This document shows, in pieces, positions 16,521-28,083 of a stretch of DNA of 64,000 nt; the stretch's first letter is position 1; every line of letters begins with the position of its first letter. The stretch covers positions 60,648,116 to 60,712,115 of the forward strand of contig OX243811.1 in the NCBI GenBank assembly GCA_945859605.1, read 5' to 3'. The translations under genes were made by a program, and so were the position numbers. The DNA is from Lumbricus rubellus (Eukaryota; Annelida; Clitellata; Crassiclitellata; Lumbricidae). Below the pieces are notes generated by a model that did no database searches, was not told the DNA's origin, and saw only the letters and a list, made by a program, of their open reading frames with translations.

Positions 16521-17228
16521 TTAATGACGTCTTAAGAAAGTTAAGACGTCATGCAGAAAAAGTAGGCCTAAACAATTATTTCAAAACTGTATTTTCTGGT
16601 AATTGTTTTATTATTGAGGGCATCGCTTAGAGCGTGTGTCGTCAACTTATAAAAAAAATTAAAATCAAGACAAACAAAACATCTGACAACTAAAAAAAAA
16701 CATCAGCAGCAATATTGAGCCCTCTTTCATCGCCTGAAGAAGTGCTCTCGTTCCCTACCTACACTTTTTACTTTGGTCCGTCTGATCCATATTTCTTTTG
16801 GCTTTCCTGGATGCTTTCTGCACACTGCCAACCTAATGCGTGCTTTTGTCCAACCACCGTCCGATAAAACCAGGCTAATTTTATCTTGGTTGTGGCGCAC
16901 AGCTTCTAAGCTAGACATCCTGTTTCTTCGCCAGTTTTCTGTTCTACAGTCCGTTATCTTCGAAATGGCGTATCAATAATCATGCAGACAGTTTTTGCAA
17001 CTCTTGCTTTGCCACCCCTGTCCATTGATCCAAATAACTGACGACTATAATAGCTAACATTATATAAATTTGTGTGTACAATTTTTGCGATGGATAATCA
17101 CAGCTAATTATGCTAATAGGTGACAATTGATTTAGAGTAGGCTACTTATGCATAGAGCTGACAGTTTGCTGAAATCAAGTAGCCTACGAACGATAACCTC
17201 ACACAGAGAACATACAGACCACGTGCAT
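16521..17228. repeat. Segmental duplication, copy A
   Basis: Matches 50746-50974 plus 52593-53130 with scattered differences; the 1614-bp solo LTR interrupts copy B only. It begins with a hairpin TGACGTCTTA...TAAGACGTCA (16522-16551) and ends inside a lectin exon. Confidence 0.88.
17190..17228 (-). pseudogene. Truncated last exon of CTLD gene
   Basis: The minus strand reads TWSVC-like then PLCEVIVR, matching the end of the CTLD pseudogene at 53078. The copy is cut off after about 13 codons. Confidence 0.75.
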
Positions 17229-17232
17229 AATT

Positions 17233-17425
17233 ATTAACTACAGCAAGGCATTGGTATTAAATGCACTATTTTACAAGCATTATTTTGTCGAAATGATTAC
17301 AAGTTCAATAATTTCACAGACACGACGGTGCAAAACATAGCTTGATATTGTACTAAGTCAGGAAAAATGCTCTAGCGTATGCCTATATATTATACCGTAG
17401 GCCTACTCAGCCGGCTATTTAAGCG
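17233..17425. other. Short unique spacer
   Basis: Nothing recognised between the duplication and the Foldback-like element. Confidence 0.4.
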
Positions 17426-17430
17426 GTGTC

Positions 17431-17683
17431 CGGACAATTGGGAGCGGGACAATTGGGACCGGACAATTCGGACCGGACAATTCGGAGACGGACAATTTGG
17501 AGCGGACAATTCGGAGACGGACAATTGGGAGCGGACAATTGGGAGCGGACAATTCTGACCCGGACAATTCTGACCCAGACAATTCGGAGCGGACAATTGG
17601 GAGCGGACAATTCGGAGCGGACAATTTGGAGACGGACAATTCGGACCGGACAATTCGGACCCGGACAATTCGGAGTGTATATA
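17431..17683. repeat. GGACAATTCGGAGC minisatellite, left array
   Basis: About 17 units of 13-15 bp, with C/G/T variation at GACAATT(C/G/T)GG. Confidence 0.95.
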
Positions 17684-17830
17684 AAACAATTGTGTCGAAT
17701 TGAAACATCAAAAACATCACATGTCAATCAATAGCAGTGTGGCAATAAAATACTTAAAATACAATTGTGTCGAATTGAAACATCACAGGCCTGCGTCGAT
17801 CAAAAACAGTGTGGCAATAAAATACTTAGG
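17684..17830. repeat. ~70-bp tandem duplication
   Basis: ACAATTGTGTCGAATTGAAA to CAGTGTGGCAATAAAATACT occurs twice, immediately inside the left array. Confidence 0.75.
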
Positions 17831-18085
17831 CCTATACGGCACCAAACAAACGTCCTACGATCTTCAAGACCCTGCATACCAAAGCTTTAACTAAGCAACT
17901 GAAATTATAATTAGTTAAATGCACTAATTTACCAATTGATAGGCAGCTCATTTAAATCATTGTATTTTTCTTACAACCATAGTCCTATTCCTTTATGCTT
18001 GTTAGTCAGGTGTCTGATTACAGCTAAACTATTAATATATTTTAATGCAACTTAAGGTTTAAATCTAGCTTAAAGCAGGAGCCCT

Positions 18086-18382
18086 ATGACTACTGCCAAA
18101 TCATCGAAGACAAACGGGCAAAAGACATACGAACAAGTAGACGTAGCCTACACGCAGACTGAGAGACGGTGGGGTGCTAAGCTGACTAATTTTAGTATTG
18201 ACTCTAATGCCCAGTGGCCCATCCGGTCAACCTATTCTAATTTTGGACTTATTAACAGCCTCTCACAGTACCGGTACAACCTAATCAGAGGCACTCCCAG
18301 TCTCAGTGCTAACCCTCCTGGAAAAAGAAAAGTCTTAAGTCATCTGCCAGAAGAAATTAAAGCCTCCTGTTGGTCTATTTAG
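18086..18382 (+). CDS. Unrecognised 98-residue ORF between the arrays
   Basis: The ORF opens MTTAKSSKTNGQKTYEQ and ends EEIKASCWSI at a stop. It is polar, with no signal peptide or recognised domain. It is the only ORF in the spacer whose composition is not that of the repeat, so it may be cargo of the element or chance. Confidence 0.3.
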   Translation: MTTAKSSKTNGQKTYEQVDVAYTQTERRWGAKLTNFSIDSNAQWPIRSTYSNFGLINSLSQYRYNLIRGTPSLSANPPGKRKVLSHLPEEIKASCWSI

Positions 18383-18445
18383 GTGATGGAGATGGGTACG
18401 AAAAGCTGAGTTTCATCATTAATTTTGACTGTTATGCGTTGCCTG

Positions 18446-18985
18446 CTCCTAATTGTCCGCTCCAAATTGTCCGCTCCGAATTGTCCGCTCCAAATTGTCC
18501 GCTCCGAATTGTCCGGTTCCGAATTGTCCGCTCCGAATTGTCCGCTCCAAATTGTCCGCTCCGAATTGTCTGGGTCCGTATTGTCTGCTCCAGAATTTAC
18601 TCCGAATTGTCCGCTCCGAATTGTCCGCTCCGAATTGTCCGCTCCAAATTGTCCGGTTCCGAATTGTCCGCTCCGAATTGTCCGCTCCAAATTGTCCGCT
18701 CCGAATTGTCTGGGTCCAAATTGTCCGCTCCAGAATTTACTCCAAATTGTCCGTCTCCGGATTGTCCGCTCCGAATTGTCAGCTCCAACTTGTCCGGTTC
18801 CGAATTGTCCGCTCCGAATTGTCCGCTCCGAATTGTCCACTCCAAATTGTCCGCTCCCAATTGTCCCGCTCCGAATTGTCCGCTCCAGAATTTACTCCAA
18901 ATTGTCCGTCTCCGAATTGTCCGCTCCGAATTGTCCGGTTCAAATTGTCCGCTCCGAATTGTCCCGCTCCGAATTGTCCGGGAAC
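18446..18985. repeat. GGACAATTCGGAGC minisatellite, right array (inverted)
   Basis: About 37 units, higher order in part: a CCAGAATTTACTCC variant recurs at about 18588, 18730 and 18884. Long Pro/Ile/Val/Arg frames here are artefacts. Confidence 0.95.
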
Positions 18986-19177
18986 CCTATTAAGCGCTGG
19001 CAGCCAGTGACAAATTATTGCCCAAATCCCTACCTCACAGATTTAGTGCACAATCTACGGATCTCAGACAAAGGTGTGACGTCAGAAAAGTGTTATGACA
19101 GATTAACAATCTTAGCGAAAATAATTTGCCTCATTGCCAGATCAAGATAGGTCAGGAAAACAATAACTTTTCATAAG

Positions 19178-19479
19178 TCAACCATGAACCGTAACCTCAC
19201 ACAAAGGACATATATGATAATCGCACGGCATATCATTCCATTTATATGCAAACTGTTTACTTGTATCTATAGATGCACATGCTTCTCTTTGTCCCAGTTG
19301 GTTTAGGCCTACACGTTCACAGTTAGGTTCTCCACGATTCCAGTTGTTGTATGTCATGGGATGTGTTGATCCGTTACTCGATGTCCATTCTAACGGTGAG
19401 TTGCAGCTGGAAATGTTCCTTCGTCGAGCACCAGTCCAAAATGCATATCTCAAACGATGTCCATCTTTCGTTTTGCATT
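19178..19479 (-). CDS. Gene 2 exon 3: C-terminal CTLD half
   Basis: The acceptor CTTCTGTAG leads to ECKTKDGH and FWTGARRRN; EPN and WND motifs are present; the stop is at 19178. Confidence 0.87.
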
Positions 19480-22106
19480 CTACAGAAGCACAGGCTTAAT
19501 ACTATTACACTCTTGAATTCTGCTTTCGGATAGATACACAGGAACATGTTTGGCAACAATTCCTTAGGCTACAAATCCGCTAAGGTTCTTAATCGCAATG
19601 TGCATTAGGCTTTTTAAGTCGTTACGAGTGTAACAAAAAAGCTACTGGTTCACATAGTACCTTGCTCATAAGTGCCATGGGCGGAGTTTGGTTTCCGTTC
19701 TTGGAGGGGCTAATGCCTTCTTAGGGGGGCTAAGCCCGGAAAAAGATATAATTTTCATGGTAAAAAAGCTTAATACGGACCTTCTTGGGGGGGGGGGGCT
19801 TAGCTCCCCCTAGCCCCTGATAAACTCCGCCCATGATAAGTGCTGTAATATGCCGAGCAAATTTATGTCCAGGGTAACGGCCTCTGTTGTCATAAACCCT
19901 GGTCAAATCGGATCCATCCATCCATAGGGCCTACATTATATTTAATGCCATCACAAAATATCAGGATAATTAGTTTAATTTTGGTGTGGCGCAATAGCCA
20001 AAGAAGAAAACATTAGGTAAACATTTTAGAAATAATTAGGGAGATTATACCATGATTCAGGAGCATCTCAGTTATTATCTGCTGTTCTCGACTACTGTTG
20101 ATTACGGCCAGTTGTGCGTTGTAATTCAATGCCATGCACTTATTTTGAGCCGTGTTCCAATCTACTGTGTCGCTGAGAACGGCGTAGCACTTAGGAAATC
20201 CAGCGACACCATACCTGAAGCCTTCTGGACAATGGCGGCTGAAACAGAAGCAGAAACGAATAATTATTGAAGTAGAAGATAATTATACAAGGTGTGCCAT
20301 AAAAAATACCCCTAAGATGTTTTGCCAATAATATTATTTTGGCCAGAAGTTAGAATTTCGAAATCACATTTTGCAGGCTTAGCGACAATTCATATTTACA
20401 CAGTCACGATGGCCAGATTTCATAAAAAATAGTTCAAGCAAAACAAAAGTTATAACCCGTTTAGTGAGAACACCCACTGTTTTTGACCATTCACAAAATA
20501 TGACACAACAAAAGTAACAAAAAAGCGATTTTATTGAGTCATTTCTCAAATAACTGTTATCAGATGAACTTGATAGTGCTTCCCGACTTGTTTTCAATGT
20601 ATCCACCACCAGTTCTCAAACTTATAATGCGTCTCGTTTTAAAATCATGACGGCCTTAATTGTGGATGTTTTCCAGAGGTAAATCTTTCCAGATCATCTT
20701 CAATGCAAAAATCAATTCTCTTATTGCTCTCGGTTTTGGCCGCAGATTGTGGTATTTCACCAGCATGGCTCTCTACACTTGATAATGCATCAGGTTTCAA
20801 TCCGGATATTTGAGATCATTGGGGCTTTTTCAATGAAACCCACACAATTGACATTGTGCCGATCTCCTTTCATCATCGGCATGTCACTTAACTCTCAATT
20901 TAATTCTTAACTTTTTTCTCTGCACTTACTGTTTATCAGAGTAAGCGGTGATTATAGCTTTAGCCCAAGGATCCCATACTAATAAAGTGTGCATGAATAC
21001 AAATTTTGTCTGTATTATTGACATTTTGGCCATTTTCATCCTAAAATTTTTAATTTCATTCTTTTAATAGCAAAATTATTTATCTTGCAGTTTTCTTCTT
21101 CACTAACGAGATCATCTTGCCAAATGACTTAACGGTGAAGTGCAGCTACGCTGGTACCCTATTTCTTTTCTAAATAATAATAATAATGATTGTCTGAATG
21201 TATCAAGCTATTAATTTGATACCATTTATTTGAGATGAGACTTAATAAAATCGGTTATAGGTCTATGTTACTTTTTGTTGCGTTACGCTTTTTGATCATC
21301 GTAACACTGTGGGTGGTCTCATTAAAATTGATATAGATTTTGTTCTATTTGAACTTTGAAGACTTTTGGTAAAATTTGGCCATTGTGCGTAAATTTGACA
21401 TGCTTTTATGTGTGTAAAAATTGATTTAGATATTTATTTTCTTACTTCTGAGCAAGATATTTGGAAAAACCTTAGAGGTCTTTTTCAACCTCATCCATCG
21501 CGATAATGATTACAATTCAAAGTATGAACGGATATCGCAAATCATTACAGGACTCAGAAGTCGCAATTGACTGTTTGGCAGCTATGCGAGGCGACCATGG
21601 GTGGGACGGAATGTCCAATGTCCACGTATAGATGTTAAAGTCATTACGAAACAGCGTCGATTGTAATACCCAGCATTTGAGCGTGTAATTAATGGACTTT
21701 TCCAATTAGCTTTTTGTCATATGGTTGAACAAGAATGACTTTACCTGGGCAGCTTTTGAATAAGTCCTTGAAATGCGTTCTTCATTTCCATGCTTTCAAT
21801 TCGAAGTTGTCTTTTAATTTCGTCCACTGAGTTGCTCATATACGTATTGTGACTCTCCATGCGACTTTCCAAATGTGCGATTTGAGCGTTAAGATCCTTT
21901 ACTGCTGACTGAATGCTCTTTGTTAAAGTCATCCATGCATCTGTATTGCGCGTATTGAGATTTTTTGTTAACCTGGATAAGTCATCAGCTAGGCCTATGT
22001 CTTTTTCGTCGTTCTTGCACTCGCCAATGGTACTCTGCCCCTGTACATAATTGCTGCCTAAATTTATTGCAAGCAATAGCAAAACAGCGCAACAACACTT
22101 TGCCAT
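19178..22106 (-). CDS. Secreted coiled-coil C-type lectin, gene 2, three exons
   Basis: Exons 22106-21745, 20238-20051 and 19479-19178 (362, 188 and 302 bp) join in frame to 283 residues. The signal peptide MAKCCCAVLLLLAINLG is followed by QGQSTIGEC, then a heptad-like region (LNAQIAHLESRM) predicted to form a coiled coil, then a full CTLD starting CPEGFRYGV. The CTLD keeps WTGARRRN, GEPNC (EPN) and KWNDMPC (WND), and ends CPLCEV. This predicts a secreted oligomeric lectin with calcium-dependent mannose-type specificity. It shares exon layout, phases (2 then 1) and the upstream block with gene 3. Introns carry a Tc1/mariner element (20288-21500) and a hAT MITE (19676-19835). Confidence 0.85.
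19676..19835. mobile_element. 160-bp hAT MITE, TSD ATAAGTGC, intronic
   Basis: Exact 8-bp duplication ATAAGTGC (19668-19675, 19836-19843) and ends CATGGGCGGAGTTT / AAACTCCGCCCATG. It sits in intron 2 of lectin gene 2. Confidence 0.93.
20051..20238 (-). CDS. Gene 2 exon 2: N-terminal CTLD half
   Basis: 188 bp, exactly the size of the gene 3 equivalent. The acceptor is CTGTTTCAG; it encodes RHCPEGFRYG, SKCYAVL-type and DWNTAQNKC words. The donor is G|GTATAA. Confidence 0.87.
20288..21500. mobile_element. Tc1/mariner-like element, diverged copy, intronic
   Basis: TA precedes the left end CAAGGTGTGCCATAAAAAA. The inverted halves share TTGGCCAGAAGTTAGAATTT with the cleaner copy at 55257-56191, and both contain GTGCAGCTACGCTGGTACCC. 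The right end is decayed. It lies in intron 1 of lectin gene 2. Confidence 0.7.
21745..22106 (-). CDS. Gene 2 exon 1: signal peptide and coiled coil
   Basis: ATG in the context AGAATGGCAAAG, identical to gene 3. The donor AG|GTAAAG is in phase 2. Confidence 0.88.
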
Positions 22107-22260
22107 TCTTATAGTTATTATAATAAAAATTATTATTAAAGCGTTTTAAAAGAATTATAGCGCTCAGCTGCAGAACATTGCCGGAGAACATGCACTGCAG
22201 ACCGACACAATTCTATAGTCAAGCGTTTTTATTATAGGTCTGCTGTCCAGTCTACAGCAT

Positions 22261-22279
22261 TTCCAATGACAGTCGTGTG
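22261..22279 (-). promoter_or_regulatory. CCAAT-like conserved block upstream of gene 2
   Basis: The minus strand reads ACACGACTGTCATTGGAA about 155-173 bp before the ATG, almost identical to the block before gene 3. A TATAATAAAAA stretch lies between it and the ATG. The promoter role is inferred. Confidence 0.5.
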
Positions 22280-23513
22280 CTTATAGCCTAATTAATCTAA
22301 ATACTTATCAAAAGATGCTTATCTGTGAACCGTAATAAAATAATAATTATGTAAATCGCAACAGTGCGATATCGCTAGTGCGGAGCCATGACATAAATGG
22401 AACATACATGTAAATATTGAATAAGCTTTCTCATTGAATTGTGCATAAATATGCAAATTACGGAGATAATTATTTAAGCTAACAGTTACCCTAATCACCC
22501 ATGATAACAAGTGAATAAGCAAATATTGATCGTTAGAAGCCTGATAATGATGAAAGGACGTTGTTTTATGACCTCATCCAGGATCTAGAAGAATTGCTCA
22601 AACTCAAATCCTATAAGGCCTATAATATTATGCCTTCGTTCACTACGAACTCTTTACCGCCCTGTTCTTAGCCAGCTATACAACGTCAGCACTCAGCAGG
22701 CAACTTCCGGGTCATTTATCAGCAGGCCACTTGCGGGCAGGGTTGTTTTAAAGGAATTTTTAGAACTGCACAACTCCTTCTTTTCCTTCCCATCATCCAT
22801 GGTAAATTACCTCCGATCGGAGGACAATGACCTTTTTGCTAGTTTTAACTGTAGCCTACAGAAGGGCTTCTATACAACTGCACAAATCGATTTAGAACTG
22901 CACATTTTGCGTGAAACTCAACGTTAAAAAAGCGCTGCTTCCGGGTCATTATTCAGCTGTGCGTAGAAACTGAATGCCAGGAAGATAGTAAAAGTTTCAA
23001 GGATTTTTGGCAGGCCATAAGACAGATCGAGAGCTAAATTGACCCTGCCGCGACCTTTGGTTGCGCTGCCACTGCTTCTTAGCCTGCTGTCGCCAACTGC
23101 GGGTCTTTTAGTTGAGCCACGATGCAGAAAATTAATTCAATTATTTAACTAATAAATTATTATTTTTAAGGTTGAAGATTTTAGCTCTTAATTAAGTTAA
23201 TTCATTGATTAATCCTAACAAATATAATCTATTATTTTTTTGCTTGTTTGGTTAATCTTAGAATAATCTGATACTAAGTTTTATTTCCTGACGTCAAAGC
23301 GACATTTTCGAAGTAAAGAACACGGTGAACACTCATTGAACAGTGGTAATGCGAAACTTTTTAATTTCTGAAATCACACTTTTATCCAGCAATGATCTTG
23401 GTAAGTTTCTTTTAAAGTTATTTTTGGTGAAAACCTGAGATAGACAGCAGACTGTTTAAATAATAAAAAAATTGTGATTCTGTATCTCTAGGCTGCTGAA
23501 TAGTCACTCCTGT
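22280..23513. other. Intergenic, no recognised gene
   Basis: Contains a partial repetition around CACTTGCGGGC/GGGTCATT words (22680-23110) and a donor-like GGTAAG without an ORF. Confidence 0.4.
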
Positions 23514-23872
<359 letters not shown>

Positions 23873-24980
23873 GCTATTTATCAATTGATCTAAAATAATT
23901 ATCTTAACCTATTTCAGACAAACGAAATGTGACATGTAGGCTACATGTAGAGCCTAAGCCATACTATTGTAGTTTATTATTTTGCTAATTATTTGTCTGT
24001 GTTTGCATGCGTTGTGGTCAAACTTCTAACAGAATCCACTTCGCATTAGATATACGATTGTTGATGCATGGAAATTATACACGATATAGCAAATATAGAA
24101 CGATTTGAAATCGTGCTACTGTCTCTGATTTATTGCGCGGGTGTTGAGAAAGATTGTTTTACTGTGGTCAGAAGTAGGCTATAGGCCTACTACAATAAAA
24201 TTATGTCCAATGCGGATGTCCGTGTCTAAAGTTTGTACAACTCAGTAACGCCAACCATAACCATAATTTGATTTGAAGATGCGACCCGATTGATGGGTGG
24301 TTTATGTTGGCCAACAGTAGACCTTGTTCTGCGTCCATACAGGAAGTTTGCCCCGCCTTTGAAGGCAGGGGCGGATCCAGATGGCAAATCCGGCTATGGC
24401 CTCTTCATTTAGAAATGTCCATAGAACGTGGCCCCCCCCCCATTAGGTTTGAACAAGCTTAGCCTATTAGGTTTCAATGGTAGGCCTATATTTTCCAGAG
24501 ATTTCGGTTATATGACTAAAACATGTCATTAGTTTTTTTTAGAGCTTTCAAAGTTGCTTCCAACCTGACATGAGACCCAAAATTTTGAAAGACCCTTAAC
24601 CTTGAATTTAAGGATCCTGTGGATCGAACCAGTGAATTGACAGTCGTGAACTGGGAAGAATCGCTTAATTACCCATGATAGGGCCTACTGCATTTGCATT
24701 GTTTCGTATTTTACATTTTTTCAGATTTATGAAGCGTCTCGTTCACTTACCCAATGAAGTCGCTCCCAGTGCAAAGAACTCTGATAACAAAATCAAACTT
24801 CTTATTAAGACAATGAAAAGAGGCGCAATGGCCTACTCTAGTAAAATGTCAAGAGTGAGCTCGTTGTCGTGTTCAGAAATAACGCATAGACCTGTCTACA
24901 TCTGGTATCTGCTGCACTGCAGTGTTCTGCACACTATTGCTTGGTTGACGTCATTCGGTCATGCTACCGATGTGGCTGTC
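23873..24980. other. Intergenic, with a solitary hAT-like end
   Basis: CAGGGGCGGATCCAG at 24367 resembles a hAT terminus without a partner. A 103-residue ORF (24675-24986) has no recognised domain and is cut by the next element. Confidence 0.4.
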
Positions 24981-24988
24981 ATCTAAAG

Positions 24989-25799
24989 CAGTGGTTCCCA
25001 AACTTCAGGAAGCCGCGGACCGCAATAATTTTCGGTGAAGCTCACGGACCGCTAACTTAGGCTTAAATGGCAATTGCAAACAAAAGCAACCTAAATTATA
25101 AAAATACTAAAATATAAAGCTATATGTTTTACAATTAGCCTACATTTACATAAATTACATGTCCTTGAAGCTTTATTTGTTTAAGATTTGTTATGAGTAG
25201 ACTTTGCTGTTAAACGATATTTGTGCAAGATTCGTTTATGTTTAGGTGCGCCATCAATAAATGACAGTTTTATAATACTACTAATAATAATGGCCTTTGC
25301 GACGCGTAAAGATGCTAGGAAAGATGTTTTCAATGCGCAAACACTAACTTTTAGCTATTTGCGTCTGCTTTTTTAAAAAAGATTTGTTTGCTTACGTTTG
25401 CTAATTTTGTCATTCAAAGACATTTGTTTTTACTTTAAGTTCTAAACTAAAAGTTTTATTCTATGTTAGGCAAATTTTTCTGCATCCAGCACTTAATAGG
25501 ACTATAAAGATCAACATAAATAAGATAGAAACTGACTGCAGCCATCGATAAAAAGTTTAATTGTTTGAACTCACCGTCTGGCAAGCTAAAAATAAGGCGC
25601 GTTGATTTATTTCAAATGTTTAAATATTAAGAAAGAAATTTGAATAAATTTTGGACAGCAATTCAAATAATTTCACAATTTCAAACAAATCAACTAATAA
25701 TTACAGTTTATTTTTTATTTTCAACTCTTCTCCGAGGACCGGCGATCATACCTCCGCGGACCGGCACCGGTCCGCGGACCACCACTTTGGGAACCACTG
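24989..25799. mobile_element. hAT element (CAGTGGTTCCCAAAC ends), TSD ATCTAAAG
   Basis: Exact 8-bp duplication ATCTAAAG (24981-24988 and 25800-25807). The ends CAGTGGTTCCCAAACTT and TTTGGGAACCACTG are the classic Charlie-type hAT termini. 811 bp with no transposase. Confidence 0.95.
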
Positions 25800-25972
25800 A
25801 TCTAAAGCGTATAAGCTTGCATGTGCTATTGTGCTATGGACTGAACAATTTGAAGAAATATTTAAGCCAAATTGCTGATGTTGCTGCCTTCCATCTAGTT
25901 TCAAACACAATTTTAAATAGGCTATACAGTGTACATCGAAATCCTAAATGGTAAAACAATCGTCTTTGCAGA

Positions 25973-26060
25973 GTTCCTGGACAATTTGGGGCCGGATAAA
26001 TTGAATCTGACAATAAATTGTAAATGGACAATTAATTCGGACCGGACAATTATTCGGAGC
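25973..26060. repeat. Degraded GGACAATTCGGAGC units
   Basis: Four or so units such as CGGACCGGACAATTATTCGG, related to the Foldback-like element at 17426-18987. Confidence 0.65.
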
Positions 26061-26094
26061 GTCTTCAGAGTAGGGTGAAAAGGCCGTTTTCAGG

Positions 26095-26290
26095 CCAGTT
26101 AAGTATTTTTAATAACTAGTAATTAATTAGTAGTTAGTTAGAAATTATTAATAATTAGTTGAGGTAATTAGTTACGGTAATTAGGTCATCTTAATTACCT
26201 TATTATATTAATTAGGATGTATTAATTAGGTAATTATAATTAACTTATATTAATTAATAATAATTAGAATTGATTAATTATAGCAATTAG
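26095..26290. repeat. Degenerate TTAATTAG-rich tract
   Basis: About 190 bp of TAATTAG/AATTAGT words; AT-rich low complexity. Confidence 0.85.
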
Positions 26291-26335
26291 CGAACCATAA
26301 TTAGCAGCGCTGAAAATCCCGCCCGCCCCGGCCGG

Positions 26336-26480
26336 AAATGCGTCACCAGAAGAGGCGCTGGGTATGCTGGGAAAGGCGTCATCGTTAGAGGCGCTGGGTA
26401 TGTTGGGAAATGCGTCACCACCGGAAGCGGTGCTGGGTATGCTGGGAAATACGTCACCGGTAGCGGCGCTGGCAATTCTG
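26336..26480. repeat. GC-rich minisatellite, in-frame on minus strand
   Basis: Three to four units of about 40-54 bp with GGGTATGCTGGGAAA and GCGTCACC. The minus strand reads DAFPSIPSAS repeats through 75 codons without a stop; coding is unproven. Confidence 0.75.
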
Positions 26481-26543
26481 GGGCTGTCCATGAAATACTA
26501 TTATGCTAATAAATTATCTTGATATTATGCCAGTCTCGATCAG

Positions 26544-27216
26544 GAGGTTACGCCCAAGGTCAACGTATCCATCTTGGCTTTTGACCTTGAAACACCATCT
26601 CTGACGTCATCAGCACTGCCTTTCTTGACCATCAAAGACATTGACGACGAGATTCCACGGTTCACTTTGTTCAGCTACAGCTTCGGTGTCATGGAAAACC
26701 AGCCCGGAGCGCAGGTGGGGGATCATTATGGTCGACTGATGACAGTCATTGCAAGAGATGCTGATGCAGAAGACAATGCCCGTCTCTCCTATTACATATC
26801 TCAGCATACTGCAGACGCCGCTTACCATCAGCACCACCGCACCCTCCTTCAGATCGACCAGAGAACAGGTGTCATCTCCATCAAACTACCAATGACACCA
26901 ACAAGTGTAAATCGACCAATCTGACGTTGTTTGTGGAGGTCAGGGTCCGTGATCACGGTCCAACTGTTCGTCAAGCGCGAACTTTCTTCTATCTAGTCAT
27001 CAACGAATCGCTCATCCGTAACTGCGCAGGACCGGACGCTGTTGCCAAAGGAGACGGATCGATAATGACGTTGTCGTTGTCGTCATCATCATAATCGTCG
27101 TCGTCGTCATCGTCATAATCGTTGTACTGATGGTCATAACTGCTGTGCGGGCGTGTTCCCATTCCGGGCGGAAATATGAAAAACTACGATTATTAGGTTT
27201 TAGCTATTTAGTCTAA
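26544..27216 (+). pseudogene. Protocadherin-like fragment (cadherin repeat + TM), frameshifted
   Basis: Frame 1 (26544-26900) begins after a CAG and encodes TIKDIDDEIPRF, GVMENQPGAQVG, VIARDADAEDNARLSYY and IDQRTGVISI. These are the calcium-binding linker, DXD and DRETG-type positions of cadherin repeats. After a frameshift near 26890 the next frame gives LTLFVEVRVRDHGPTVRQ. After a second shift near 27060 comes a hydrophobic run (DNDVVVVVIIIIVVVV, ending VLMVITAVRAC), a transmembrane helix, then a short basic tail with stop at 27214. It is most likely a decayed protocadherin 3' exon; sequencing indels could explain the shifts. Confidence 0.72.
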
Positions 27217-28080
27217 TTAATTATAAATTATAATAATCATTAATAGAATTGCAAGAATCACCCAAATACACGAGGAAGAATGCCACGAAAACCGAAGAAA
27301 AGCAACGAAAATTAAAGAAATATTTGTTTTTATAAAAACAGTTTTGCTGTTTTGCAAAACAATGATCATTTTGGCTTTATATTGATGTCCTACGATGATT
27401 TTCACCTTAGATTGGTGTTCTTCGAGTCAAAAATCATATATGTAAACGACACTAGACGTGACATGTCTTGACAATTTGTATGAATGTCTTTGACGCAGGA
27501 CACCATTTTTAAGAAGCCGCCATTTTGAGTTCTAAGGATAATTCCCAATGATTCCGATGTATAATAATCAAACTATGAAAAAACACCCAGAGCTATGAAG
27601 GAATATGCCACAAGAAAATTGGAAAACAGGCAATGGAAATGAAGAATTATTTAATAAATTTTAGTAGCAATTGTGCTGTTTTTTAATGTAAAAGTACACG
27701 TTTTGGCTTAATTTTGATGTCTAATATTGATTTTGACGTTAGATTCATGTTATTCGAGTCAGAAATATATAGAAACGACGCCATACACGAGATGATACGA
27801 TGATTTATTAGAATTTCATAGCCTCAGGCTGCCATTTTGAAAAAAGCCGCCATCTTGAATTCTAAGAGAAATTTCGGATGGCTGCCCTTCTTAAAATGTT
27901 CTCTTGGCCCAAGAGAACATTTTAAGAAGGGGAGCCATCCGAAATGGTCCCAACTACAACTGTGCCAAGCGGCAACCCGTGTTCAAAAAGTGCAGTTTAC
28001 TTTTTTGTACCGCTTCCACTACTAAAGCATTTTAATCATTCTGTAGGCTAACTGAGTTGTCGGTGGCGTCTTTGACGGTA
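27217..28080. repeat. Diverged tandem duplication plus palindrome
   Basis: A ~310-bp block is present twice in diverged form (about 27230-27545 and 27590-27865), with TTGGCTT, GATGTC, TTCGAGTCA and AAGCCGCCAT in the same order. It is followed by the palindrome at 27871-27945. No gene. Confidence 0.6.
27871..27945. repeat. 75-bp near-perfect palindrome
   Basis: Arms of about 37 bp meet with no spacer (centre CTTGGCCCAAG) and differ at one position. The outermost bases are ATTTCGGATGGCT and AGCCATCCGAAAT. It would extrude as a cruciform. Confidence 0.93.
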
Positions 28081-28083
28081 CTA

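Larger units (their letters stand above)
17426..18987. mobile_element. Foldback-like element with minisatellite inverted ends
   Basis: Two arrays of the same ~14-bp unit face each other: GGACAATTCGGAGC at 17431-17683 and its reverse complement at 18446-18985. The outermost bases are GTGTCCGGACAATT and AATTGTCCGGGAACCC. The flanks TATTTAAGCG (17416-17425) and TATTAAGCG (18988-18996) could be a 9-bp target duplication with one indel. Tandem-repeat inverted ends and a ~9-bp duplication are the pattern of Foldback elements, related to MULEs. No transposase is seen. A small degraded piece of the unit is at 25973-26060. Confidence 0.7.

Noticed and set aside
18370..19150. Overlapping ORFs of up to 241 residues with Pro-Asn-Cys and Arg-Ile-Val repeats
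   Set aside because: Three frames of the 14-bp minisatellite; none continues outside the array with sensible protein.
24610..24650. Possible tRNA B-box (GGATCGAACC)
   Set aside because: No A-box or cloverleaf at the right distance.
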